From: Sambucus nigra
Lineage: Eukaryota; Streptophyta; Magnoliopsida; Dipsacales; Adoxaceae
Reading direction: 5' to 3'
DNA: 64,000 nt
Assembly (NCBI GenBank): GCA_949130495.1
Contig: OX422214.1
Span: 2,898,046-2,962,045 of the forward strand
The position numbers and the translations under genes were made by a program. Of the stretch, positions 47,601 to 58,648 are shown in pieces (positions within the stretch are counted from its first letter, which is position 1; the number at the start of each line of letters is the position of its first letter). Below the pieces are notes generated by a model. That model had not been told where the DNA came from, searched no databases, and saw nothing but the letters and a program-made list of their open reading frames with translations.

Positions 47601-49266
47601 ATAAATGAGCACTCGTACTCCCTTCCATACAAGGCATAACAACCAGGAACATTTCTTGTCCCGGAACTGCAAAAACTATGCTTTTCTCGTAACAATTCAC
47701 TATCGCACGGTATTTCACTAGCCAATCCATACCCAATATTACATCATACCCGACCATATCAAGGACGAGCAATTCAGCCTCAAAACACAAGTTACCAAGA
47801 TTAATCCCTATGTTTTTACAAACAAAGAAAATCAATGAGCCATCGCCCATATAGGATTCAACGCTAGTGAAGGTACTTTCAGCAGATTTTATCAAACCTG
47901 TGGTCTGGGCAAAACTTCTAGAAATAAAGGAGTGTGTAGCACCCGTATCAAATAGTACTCGACCCATATGCCCCTGAATGAAAAACTTACCCTCGATTGC
48001 TGGTGGTGCTGGAGGAGCTGGAGGAAGCATAGCTTCCTGAATATGGTAAACTCGCCCATACTGCAGTTGCCCTTGCTAAGGAGGAACAATTGGATTTGGC
48101 GCTTGGGGTGGAAACTGTACATACGGCTGTTGTGGGGCCCTAGGAAGATGCCCTCCAACCAACTGAGGACACGCCCTTTTATAATGGCCCAACTCCCCAC
48201 ATTGAAAACATTTATTAGCCGCATTCCCCTGATTCCCACCTTGATTGTTTCGAAATTGCCCCGCACCTCGGCCCTGCTGGCCCCTACCTCCATTTCCACC
48301 TCTACCTCCCTGTTGTTGTTGCCCGCCTTGACCCGGCCTGTTATTATATTGCCACCAGTATTAAAACCACCGAAATGTTGACGCTTGGACAAATCCCCTT
48401 GCTGAGAATCCCTCTCTTTCTTCTTGCTCCCCGAGGATTGGGACGAAGAAGATGTTCCCCCTCCGCTCCCATTTCCTCCCGGTCTCACCACTTGTCCCAT
48501 TGCTGCAGCCTTCTTATTATTTTGCACAAATAATCTATGCTCTTGACAGTGAAGTAAAGAAGCATTCATCACACCCCCTAAGGTCAATAAAGCTAGGTTT
48601 CCAAGCAAATGTTGTTTTATTCTCCAGTGCAAACCTCCTACAAATTTGGAGATTCTCTTCGCTTACGGAGTTACTTCATCCGGTATAAAACTTGCTAACC
48701 GGGTAAACTCCTCTTCGTACTCGGCAACCGATCTCTCCCCTTGTACTAAATCTTGAAGCTTCCTCTGCATCTCCCTTTGAACTGCGGGAGCGAAGTACTT
48801 TTCATCAAACAAAGTCCAAAAATTTGTGATTGACATGGTATCCCTTTGTTCGGGCGTCGTCATTGACTCCCACCAGTGTAAGGCCGATCCGACAAGCTTA
48901 AAGGTAACGAGGATTTGTTTCTCTCCTCACTACATTCCACCATCCTAAGATGGCGCTGCATATCTTTCTCCACTGGTTTTCCTTTATAACATTAGAACCT
49001 CCCTCAAATTCTGGGGGATGACCCTTTAGGAAAGATTCTCTTACCCGTTCCCACTGAGAAGGTCCCGTAGGAACTAGTACTTCTTATCCTCTTGCTTGAG
49101 CTTGTGGCATTTTCTGTGCCACTGCAGTCATCGATGTATTAACGGCTTGGGCCATGATATTTGCCACATCAGCGGCACTAATATTTCCCGGTGGCGGCGG
49201 TGGAGGACCAACCTCATCCTCGATAACCCTATTGCGTCTAGCGGGACGTCCTCTCTTTGGCGGCAT
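44682..49266 (-). pseudogene. gag-pol: E3 gag-pol polyprotein gene, broken
   Basis: The start ATG (49266-49264) directly follows TTTAATTCAG. Gag begins MPPKRGRPARRN and is interrupted at 49084-48864; a stop lies at 48665-48663 and a frame change near 48345. The CCHC knuckle CFQCGELGHYKRAC is at 48212-48171. A stop at 48078-48076 precedes a long frame (48030-45616) with protease (DTGATH), reverse transcriptase ([10 protein letters not shown]) and RNase H ([19 protein letters not shown]). The integrase zinc-binding CTTC pair follows. An 8-nt loss relative to E4 near 45685 shifts the frame. Integrase core and linker follow, with stops at 45422-45420 and 44762-44760. The chromodomain ends at 44684-44682. 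The product would assemble particles, copy RNA and integrate. This copy cannot. Confidence 0.93.
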
Positions 49267-49432
49267 CTGAATTAAAGAAGAGATAGAGTTAGAATATTAT
49301 ATAAAACAATCTATCCAACAGAAGATCGCATTTATAAGCAACAAGACATTCTTAACATTAAGCTCTATATCAAAGAACGCTATGGTAGAACGTGACAAGT
49401 CCGCATAGATCCTAAAGACTCTAGAACCTGAT

Positions 49433-49444
49433 GCTCTGATACCA
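49433..49444 (-). other. E3 primer-binding site (initiator tRNA-Met)
   Basis: GCTCTGATACCA on the plus strand is the exact 3' end of plant initiator tRNA-Met, so the element RNA carries its 12-nt complement. It lies two bases inside the 5' LTR. Confidence 0.92.
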
Positions 49445-49446
49445 TC

Positions 49447-50808
49447 TGTGACAACCCGCTATCCGAAATAAAGGGTGGCCAGCCCTATACCCCGATGAAA
49501 CAGTAGTCATTGATAGATATCATTCTCAGCATCACAATAACATACAGAGTATCAGGAATAACCACCCAAAATTTCAGAAAAACGGGTTATCAAAAACTTT
49601 AGTTTAGAAATTTAAAGAAAACATTTTCAACAACCCATAATAGAAAAGAAGGTGGAAACTCCAACAAGCATATATATATACCAACAATAGTAAGGAGAGA
49701 ACCGAAACAAACATTGGTCAATATAATTTACACCACATACACTAAGTTCCAGGTGTTACATAATACATCCATTATGCAATTACAACGGTTTGGGCCACAC
49801 GCCCGAATAAGAACCGATCATAACTAGAAAACAATAATGGAGGAGTCTACACAAAATAACCCGTGATACCGGCAAAATGTCACGGCTCCTCAAAAGACAC
49901 AGGGATGGAAAGGTCATTACGGGCGACCGTGCGGCGGAACACCTGAATGGATACAGTATATATACATGCACAACAAGAAAGAAGAACCGGTCAGAGGCCG
50001 GATTGATATGATCATCAGATAAATGACAGGTATGACAAATAATGAACAAGTAAGCATGGATGATATGCTAATATGATAACATCATAAAAAGAACTAAGAC
50101 AGATAATAGTATAAGAATGAAATCCAATTACACAAGAATTTAAAAGTACTTATAAGCCTTTTTCATCTTTCATCTTCCTTCCATTCCTTATCAGGAATAC
50201 ATTTATTACCATGTGCACTATATGGCACTTATCTTAATAGTATGCTCTTAATGGCATATACTTTTCTCTTTATGGCGTTAATGTTCCATTGAGTCCAACT
50301 CGATAATTAGAATAGTTATAAGTATAAATATAATGATTCTAAGACCGCCCGTTCGGGGTTTCCCCACTGTGCGCGCCCCTAAATAACCATCATCTTTCAG
50401 GGCCTAACATAAGACAACCTGGGATCCTATCGCAACCGTCGGGAAGCGGCCATATGCCTGCGGGGTAGTCAAGACCACACTCGGAATCTCCTACCCATCG
50501 CAGAAAGATATAAAACAGTGCTCATATGGCCTAGGACTATATCCACCCTGCATTCACTAGCCAGGGGGCTTCACCTCACGCTCGGACTTCCCTTAAGATG
50601 GTATTTAGAGAGGTGTGTAACATCCATTTTATTTATTTCCATTACATGATTTAGTAAATTATCATTTACCTTATCAATTTCACATTTTAACAAATGCATT
50701 AAGCTTAACCGGGACTATACGCATTTCATATCGTCATAACATCCTCGATAAGGAATCAGACTCCAAAGTTATTCCCAAAGCCTCCTTTAGGCTTTAATAT
50801 GGACCATC
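49447..50808 (-). repeat. E3 5' LTR, inner part
   Basis: It matches the left part of the 3' LTR (41938 onward) closely and ends where E4 begins. It contains the conserved AG|GTG (AG at 49944-49943). Confidence 0.93.
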
Positions 50809-53786
50809 TGTAATACCCCGTATTTTTGACTATATTTATTTTTGGGATTAATTAATTAATTAGCGTATTAATTGGAAATTAATCCGGGTTATAAATACTA
50901 ATGTGATGCGAGTTGGTATTTGAATATGTGCATATATGATTATATATGTACTTGGTATTATAAAAATTTGTCGTGAGATTTATATACGGCATTTTAGAAA
51001 TTTTGTTGAGACGCGTGGGACCGCCGCGTCACGGTATAATATTTTGATAATAAAAAGTGAATTTAAAATCTATAATCCGTATGGTCATTTTGAGTGCGCC
51101 AACGCGTCCGGAAGGGTCGAGATAGTCAGAAAACACTAGCCGGGGGTATAGTTTGGGTCCCGGGGTATTTTTAGGCCATACCGGCAACTTAAAGGGTATT
51201 TTGGTAATTTCACGTTTTGAGGAATTAAAAGTGACGAAAATTTGGTAAATTAAATCTGATGTGGATAAGACCCACTAGGCCCATAACCAACCCTTATTAA
51301 CCTAGAAAGCTACGTAGGTTATCATTTAGTCTCCAACTCTCCCAAAGGAAACCCTAGCCACCATAGCCACCTTTGGAAGAAGAAAGCTTAGAGAGGGAGG
51401 GAAAGAGGAGGAATTCTGCAGAAAATCTGCAGAAAGAGCTTACAAATCCAACACCAAATCCGAAATCAAACCAAGGCAAGTGATTTATTCCATTTAAATT
51501 TCAGAGAATGCTTCTTCCATGTTAGATTATTCATAAATTTTGTATGTTCTTGGAAGATAATGAAAAACCCATAAGATTGGAGTTATTAGTTTAAATTTTG
51601 GGATATAGGTTGCATGTAGAATGTTACTGGAAGATTATATTAAGAGAATTATCGACTTTTGTTATACCAAAAACGGATTCAAGATGAAGTTTATGAATGT
51701 TCTTGAGATAAAATCTGGAAACTAGGTTTTTGATGAAGATTGATCCATATGTAGCCTATAGTTGTTGAAATATTAGTTTGTGGACGTTAGTAATATTGTA
51801 GGATTGTTATATGACATTAATATAACGTTATATCTGATAATCATACGTTAGAAATAAGTTTTGGGACGTTTTCAAATCTGCAGAACGAAGCAGTCCGTAG
51901 CCATACCTGTTCGATCGATCGATCGACATTCATAAGTCGATCGATCGACTAGATCGATCGATCGATATTCATAGGTCGATCGATCGACCTTCCCAGAATG
52001 AGTGAAATTTTCCTTAATATGATTTTAATGGTGGAAACCCTCGGAGAATATGTTTGGAGACCTTATGAATACCCTCAACCTTAAGGAGACCAGTAGGTGT
52101 GAATATTATAGTGGACTTTAATTAGAATGCAATTCGGGGAATTATTTTAGGTTATTGAAATTCGTTAGAGAGGTAACGTTTGGGGTTAATAGTGCAAAAT
52201 TGTGTAATTCGATGAGATAAGGCTTAGAGCAGAAGTAAAGACCTTAGGAATTAAGATGTTATATTTGGGAATAATCGGAACCTAATAATCTATTATAGAT
52301 AGGTTTTAAGGATAAGGGACTACGGCGTGAGACGTGTTGGTAATTTAACTTTATATTAACGGGAGACTTGAAATATATAAGTTTGGAATAAGGGTATAAT
52401 GATGTAGAAAATACCTTATTAATATGGTAATATCTAAGATGTCTGAATGCTTAGTATATAGTTTATGTGTATAACATACCTACCATACTTGCTATCACGG
52501 GGGAGGTTTGCGTTCGCTTAGGACCCTCTAATCCTTGTGTGCCTACGGGGGGGATTTAGACTGGTACCTTGATGAACATAGATCATAGAAGGACTTATTG
52601 TGATATTAATAAGTCTGCATGACCATGGGAGCGTAGGTATGTGCGTGACCCATGTGATGGTGACTGTGTTCGCCTCCATTATTTGTGATGTTGTTATCGG
52701 TAAACTATTCCTGAGAGATTCGGAATATGTGATCCTTATGTACGTGATGTACCGGGATGGATAGCAGAGTATGTGTGCACCATAGCTTAGATTGCGGGGT
52801 GCTTGTATCGTATATTTATGATGTGAATAATATACATTTAAATTAATGGAAATCCTCATGTTAATGTTGTAAAAATATTACGGTATTGTTTCGAGATATA
52901 TAATGAGTTAGCTGATAGTTATATCTATGGCATATTTAGTAACTGAGCTTACGTTAAACCTCTATTTAATTACGAGCGTTGTTATGATAAATGGAACCGA
53001 GTAATATGGGTAGAACCTTTGGCAGTTTAGCTAGTTATGTTGTCAGTTAGCTAGTAATATGGGTCGTTATAGATGGGTACTTACGTTAGGAGTGCACAGT
53101 TAGTCGAGAGGTGAGAATTTAATGTGAGTGCACGTCCTAACATGTACTTTGCATTTAATGTTTTAAATGTTTTTAAAGCACTTGCAGGTTTTTAAAATGA
53201 TTTCCACTTTCGGGCTCTGACCCATTTGCTTTCAAATATATTTTCTTGTAAAACCATTTTAGGTGCCCAGCCACAAGGACACCAAGCATAGGATTCTCAT
53301 TCAGGTGACGAGCTGTAGCTGTTTGTGGAAGCTACAGGGATTTGCATGTAGACGCTTCTCTCATTTGGATTCCAGTCTCAGCATCTATCAGTTGTAGGGC
53401 ATGTTGCCCAATTCTATTAGACATTTTTACATTTCAGTTTTCAGACTCTAGCATGTATTGCTCAGTATTCAGTTCTAGTTATTTATTTCAGTTTACTTAT
53501 CAGTTGTGGGATTTGTATTGAGGAGTTTTTCCTCCGGAGTTCATTTACATTTTGTGATGGTTATTCGTTTTACTTCAGTATGGTGAATGGTGTTATTTAG
53601 TTATTCATTACTCTTGTTGCATGTTAATCAGATTTAATAAAATTTGGCACTTACTTTTTAAATACTAGGTGGTTAGTAATAATAAAACGTTTTCGACAGT
53701 GATGCTATTAACTGAGCCAACTTGGCATTTTGAATTAATTTTATAAAGGAGTAGCTACCCGGTGTTTAATTAGTCGGGGTGTCACA
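50809..53786 (+). repeat. E4 5' LTR
   Basis: It starts TGTAATACCCCGTATTTTT and ends GGGGTGTCACA. Landmarks are GGAAGGGTCGAGATAGTC (51111-51128), a GA-rich tract (51355-51415), AAG|GCAAGTG (GC at 51476-51477), the (TCGA)n cluster (51911-51988), CCATTTTAG|GTG (AG at 53261-53262), and AATAAAA near 53637 as a possible poly(A) signal. The 113-codon minus-strand frame at 52518-52859 recurs in the other LTR and has no family signature. Confidence 0.97.
51911..51988. repeat. (TCGA)n palindrome cluster in E4 5' LTR
   Basis: Four blocks such as TCGATCGATCGATCGA separated by ACATTCATAAG, TAGA and TATTCATAGG. All are self-complementary and all centre on ATCGAT. The copy in the 3' LTR (59751-59828) is identical. 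Confidence 0.97.
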
Positions 53787-53788
53787 GG

Positions 53789-53800
53789 TGGTATCAGAGC
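53789..53800 (+). other. E4 primer-binding site (initiator tRNA-Met)
   Basis: TGGTATCAGAGC starts two bases after the 5' LTR and is the perfect 12-nt complement of the plant initiator tRNA-Met 3' end. Confidence 0.95.
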
Positions 53801-53971
53801 ATCAGGTTCTAGTGTCCTTTAGGATCTGTACGGCTATTATGTTTTCGCTACGTTTTTCTTTGATATAGAGCCCTATATTTTAGGACTGTTGTACTCTTTT
53901 TGTGTATGCTTCATTCTTCAGCTATTTTAAGTTTATAAACCGTGAACTTATAAACTTGTTCCTTATTTTAG

Positions 53972-56900
53972 ATGCCTCCACGACGTGCACGACGAGTTCC
54001 CAGGAATGCAGTGCCCGAACCCCAGCCCGCTCCAGTTCAGGGCATGTTGAGCGCCGCTGAGGTTGCTGCTATAGTAGCCCAAGCGGTAAATGCCGCGATT
54101 GTCGTGATTCAGCAGGCACCACCTCAGGCGCCTGTTGCCGCGCCAGCACAGGTTAATGCATTCCCGTCTGCTTGGGAGCGTGTACGTGACGCTTTTCAGA
54201 AAGCGCATCCGCCAGAGTTTGCAGGTAGCTCAGACGTGGTAGTCTCGAGCCAATGGAGGAAGGACATTCAGAGGCATTTGAGGATGCATGAGTGCACTGA
54301 CGTTTAGAAACAAGTGTTAGCTACTTTCAAGCTAGTGGGATCTGCACTACAATGGTGGGAGTCTATCACCACTGTGGAGGAGAGGGATACCCTCACGATT
54401 CAGGAGTTCTGGGTGCGGTTCGATCGCAAATACTTTCCGTCCGCAGTTCATACAGAGATGAGGAGGAAGCTGATGAGTTTGAAGCAGGAGGGCAAGACAG
54501 TGGCCGAGTATGAGGCCAAGTTCACTAACCTATTGAATATCGTTCCAGACGAGATTCCAACAGAGAAGAAGAAGATAGAGAAGTTCACTGATGGATTGAA
54601 TTGGAGGATCCGTCAGCATCTGCTAGGGAACCTATCGTTGGCCACGTATTCTGATGTGGTTAACGCTGCATTATTACACTGCCAGGACCACCGTTTTCAT
54701 ATGGCCGAGGGCAAGCGGTCAGGGGAGTCTAGCCATCAGGGCAGGACGGGAGGACATGGTGCCAGCGGGGCACAGACCGGTCAGGGGCAGAGACAGACTG
54801 AGCAGGGTACCCAGCAGGGGGACAATAAGAGGTTCTGGTCAGGGAACTACAGGCAGGGACAGGGAGGTTTCCGCCAGGGCCATCAGGGTCCAAACGGCCA
54901 TCAGGGCCAACAGGGGCAGAATGGGCAGCAGTTTCACCAGGGCCAGCAGGGCCAAGGGAGGAATGGTAACGGCCACCAGGGCCGGGGACAGCAGGGGCAG
55001 AGGGGAGGGAACTTCCCAGGGAAGTGCTTTACTTGTGGCAAGACTGGCCATAAGAAGCAGGATTGTCCTGATAGGGGCAGGGCCCCACAGCAGCAACAGC
55101 AGGGTGCTCGCCAGGAGCCACAGAGACCTATGTTTCCCGCCGCTCTTCCTGCACCGCCACAGATGGCAGCATTGCCACCCATTCCAGCAATCCCAGCTCA
55201 ACAGGGTCAGCTACAGTATGGACGTGTCTACAACGTTCACCAGGCTGCAGTTCCACAGGCACCGCCCGCGATCGAGGGTACGTTTCCTATCCATGGCACT
55301 ATGGGTCGGGTGTTATTTGATACGGGTGCTACACATTGTTTTATAGCTACACACTTCACGAAAGCTTTAGGATTGTTAGCTACGGCAGAGAGCACAGTGA
55401 CGTGTGTTGACTCACCATTAGGGAATGGGTCACTTATTTTCTTTATATGCCGGGGAGTGGGGGTAGAGATTGGTGGTTTGGTATTACCTGCGGACATGTT
55501 AGTGTTAGACATGCATGTTCACGATGTGATCATCGGTATGGATTGGCTCGTAGAATATAGGGCCATGATTGATTGCTTCAGCGGGAGCATTGTTTTTGCC
55601 ATTCCGGGGCAAGAGATGTTTGTAGTGGCGATGCCTCGCCCAGAGGGAGGATCGACCGCTCATCTGTATTACATTGAGGAGGATACCTCTAAGGAGGTTG
55701 TGATTCCTTTAGATTCTATCCCAGTTGTCAGGGAATATTCGGATGTGTTTCAGGAGATACCAGGCTTACCACCCAGTCATGAGATAGACTTCGTTATTGA
55801 TTTGCTACCGGGTACGAGACCTATAGCACGTGCACCATACCGTATGGCTCCGGATGAAATGCGAGAGTTACGGGATCAGATAGAGCAGCTGTTAGGGCAG
55901 GGCTTTATTCGTAGGAGTACCTCACCTTGGGGCGCTCCAGTTTTGTTTGTTAAGAAGAGGGATGGTTCACTGAGATTGTGCGTGGACTACCGAGAGTTAA
56001 ATAAGGTCACGATACGGAATAAGTATCCGTTGCCTCGAATCGATGACTTATTCGACCAGTTGAGAGGAGCTTCTTTCTTCTCGAAGATTGATTTGAGATC
56101 GGGATACCATCAGTTGCGTATCAGGGAGGAGGATGTCTCGAAGACTGCGTTCTTGTCGAGATATGGTTCTTATGAGTTTCGGGTTATGCCTTTCGGCTTG
56201 ACCAACGCTCCAGCAGTGTTTATGGACTTGATGAACAGGGTGTTCAGAGATTTCCTCGATCAGTTTGTCATTGTCTTCATTGATGACATTCTGGTCTACT
56301 CTCAGACAGAGGAGGAGCACGCCGAGCATTTGAGGCAGGTTTTGCAGACACTTCGTCAGAACGAGCTGTATGCAAAATATGAGAAGTGCGGGTTTTGGCT
56401 GAAGGAGGTCCAGTTCTTGGGTCACATTATTTCCAACCAGGGAATATCTGTCAATCCGGGGAAGGTGTCAGCGGTGAGGGAGTGGGGACAGCTCACGACA
56501 CCAACAGAGATTCGTAGTTTCTTGGGCTTAGCAGGATACTACAGGAGGTTTATTCGGGGTTTCTCGGAGATAGCAGGTCCTTTGACACATCTTACTCGTA
56601 AGGGTGTGCCATATATCTGGAGTGATGCCTGTCAGTTGGCATTCGATGAATTGAAGGACAAATTGACCTCAGCACCTGTGTTAGCATTGCCGAGACCGGG
56701 AGTTGAGTATTTGGTTTACACCGATGCGTCCTTGCAAGGGCTTGGAGGTGTTTTGCAGCAGGAGAGACAGGCCATAGCTTATGCTTCCCGTAAGCTTAAG
56801 CCTCATGAGAAGAATTACCCCACGCATGATTTGGAGTTGGCAGCAGTGGTATTTGCCTTACGTATTTGGAGGCACTATCTTTTGGGGGAGAAGTTTCAGC

Positions 56901-58606
56901 TGTTCACGGACCACAAGTCCCTACAGTATCTGTTCACGCAGAAAGAGTTGAACATGCGGCAGCGTAGGTGGCTTCAGTTTGTGAAGGACTACCAGTTCGA
57001 CATCCAGTACCACCCGGGTAAGGCTAACGTGGTAGCAGACGCGTTGAGCCGCAGGCCAGCAGATGAGGTGGCAGAGGTGTGGAAGGCAAAGTGGAAGGAA
57101 TTGGGACACCAGGATGCAGTGGCCCGATCTTTCATGTCTGTAATGACCGTTACCCCGCAGATTGTCACAAAGGTAGTACGGGCACAGGCTAATGACACGT
57201 TCTGTCAGAAGCAGATAGTCCGATTGCTAGTAGAGGGAGCCGAGTCCTATACCGTTAGCTCATACGGGGGATTGCGCTTCAATGGGAGGTTGGTAGTTCC
57301 GGAAGGGGAAGAATTGCGGCACGATGTTATGGCTGAGTCGCACGGCTCACGGTTCGCGGTACATCCCGGAGGGGACAAAATGTACCAAGACATGAGACGG
57401 CAATATTGGTGGAGCGGTATGAAGAGAGATATCGCTGAGTTTGTCTCGAAATGCGCCACTTGTCAGCTTGTAAAAGTGGACCATCAGAGACCAGCAGGAT
57501 TGCTACAGCCGTTGGAGGTTCCGGTGTGGATGTGGGAGAGCATATCCATGGATTTTGTCACGGGGTTGCCTACGTCGCAGAGGGGTCACGACTCCATTTG
57601 GGTGATTGTAGACAGGTTGTCCAAGGTCACTCACTTTTTACCCGTAAGGACTGACTACACTATGGGACAGTATGCCCAGCTTTTCATTTCAGAGATTGTG
57701 AGACTTCACGGTGTGCCCCTGAATATCGTGTCTGACAGAGACAAGATATTTGTTTCGAGGTTTTGGGAGAGTTTCCAGGAGGCCATGGGCACGGAATTGC
57801 GGTTGAGTACGGCTTATCACCCGTAGACCGATGGGCAGACAGAGCGCACCAATCAGATGTTGGAAGACATGCTACGCATGTGCATTATTGACTTCGGGGG
57901 TGGATGGGAGCAGTACCTTCCACTGGTGGAGTTTGCTTACAATAACTCCTATCAGTTCACGATTGGCATGGCTCCGTTTGAGGCATTGTACGGTAGGCCT
58001 TGTCATTCCCCAGCATGTTGGTTGGAGGTGGGGGACAACAAACTACTTGGGCCGGAAGTGATTCAGGATACTTCGGCAAGGATTGAGTTGATTCGGAGTC
58101 GCATTCGGGTAGCTCAAGACAGGCAGAAGAGTTATGCTGATGCGAAGAGGTTTTTTAGAGAGTTCCAAGTGGGGGACCAAGTTCTGCTCAGGGTATCTCC
58201 GATGAAGGGGATTATGTGATTCGGGAAGAAGGGGAAGTTGGCACCGAGGTATGTGGGGCCGTTTCCTATTATTGAGCGGATAGGACCTGTTGCATATAGA
58301 CTTGGACTACCGGAGCACTTGCATCGGATTCACGACGTGTTCCATATTTCCTCGCTGAGGAAATACCTTAGGTACAATCTGGCTCATTCTCACATTGCTG
58401 TGGAGGACATCGATCTCCAGCCGGATAGCTCTTACGAGGAGGGGCCAATTGCTATTTTGGACCGAAGCGAGAGGAAACTGCGGTCAAAGATAGTCCCGTT
58501 AGTGCGTGTTCAGTGGCGACATCACAATGTCGAGGAGTCCACATGGGAGCGCGAGGATGAGATGCGCGAACGTTATCCAGAGCTGTTTTTAGCAGGTACT
58601 TTCTAG
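53972..58606 (+). pseudogene. gag-pol: E4 gag-pol polyprotein gene with three premature stops
   Basis: One frame of 1544 codons runs from ATG 53972 to TAG 58604-58606. The order is basic N-terminus, gag capsid domain (about residues 115-230), Gly/Gln-rich linker, CCHC knuckle [14 protein letters not shown] (352-365), protease DTGATH (Asp450), reverse transcriptase with FIDD (Asp771-772), RNase H (TDAS, Asp918), integrase HHCC (His1124, His1131, Cys1161, Cys1164), integrase core (Asp1194, Asp1255, Glu1291, DD35E spacing) and C-terminal chromodomain (about 1490-1540, VQW...ESTWE). Stops lie at 54305-54307 (codon 112), 57824-57826 (codon 1285, six before the catalytic Glu) and 58217-58219 (codon 1416). 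E2 or E3 have Gln, Gln and Arg there, so each fits a single C-to-T change. No frameshift is present. Gag and Pol are fused without a separating stop. Confidence 0.96.
54780..55015 (+). other. Gly/Gln-rich linker in E4 Gag
   Basis: Between capsid and zinc knuckle the frame encodes a low-complexity run of GQQGQ/GHQG-type words with His, Asn and Arg. E3 has a shorter Gly/Ser/Gln linker at the same place. It is likely disordered; a role in RNA binding or particle condensation is only inference. Confidence 0.8.
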
Positions 58607-58632
58607 TTTCGAATTTCGGGACGAAATTCAGT

Positions 58633-58648
58633 TATTAGGGGGGAAGTA
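58633..58648 (+). other. E4 polypurine tract
   Basis: TTAGGGGGGAAGTA immediately precedes the 3' LTR at 58649, following ACGAAATTCAG. Confidence 0.9.

Larger units (their letters stand above)
51476..53971 (+). other. Predicted leader intron of E4 (GC-AG)
   Basis: Inference. The donor AAG|GCAAGT matches the AG|GCAAGT consensus known for GC-AG introns. The far acceptor TTCCTTATTTTAG lies directly against the gag ATG at 53972. A nearer acceptor, CCATTTTAG|GTG at 53261-53262, is also conserved among the LTR families. Either choice would remove the (TCGA)n cluster; the far one also removes the primer site. No transcript evidence is available here. Confidence 0.4.

Noticed and set aside
51911..51988. 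CRISPR-like array at the palindrome clusters
   Set aside because: Repeats are 12-16 bp palindromes with irregular short spacers, inside plant LTRs and without any associated protein gene.
52518..52859. 113-codon minus-strand frame in the E4 5' LTR, repeated identically at 60358-60699
   Set aside because: Its duplication is due to the LTR pair. It is antisense, without a recognised motif, and not shared by the other LTR families.
54654..55346. Overlapping long frames inside E4 gag-pol (54654-55346, 54839-55201 and others)
   Set aside because: They are out-of-frame shadows of the Gly/Gln-rich linker and zinc-knuckle region of the gag-pol frame.
53972..58606. An endogenous pararetrovirus or Ty1/copia origin for E4
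   Set aside because: The order reverse transcriptase, RNase H, integrase with a terminal chromodomain, and flanking LTRs with a tRNA primer site, identify Ty3/gypsy. Copia has integrase before reverse transcriptase, and pararetroviruses lack integrase.
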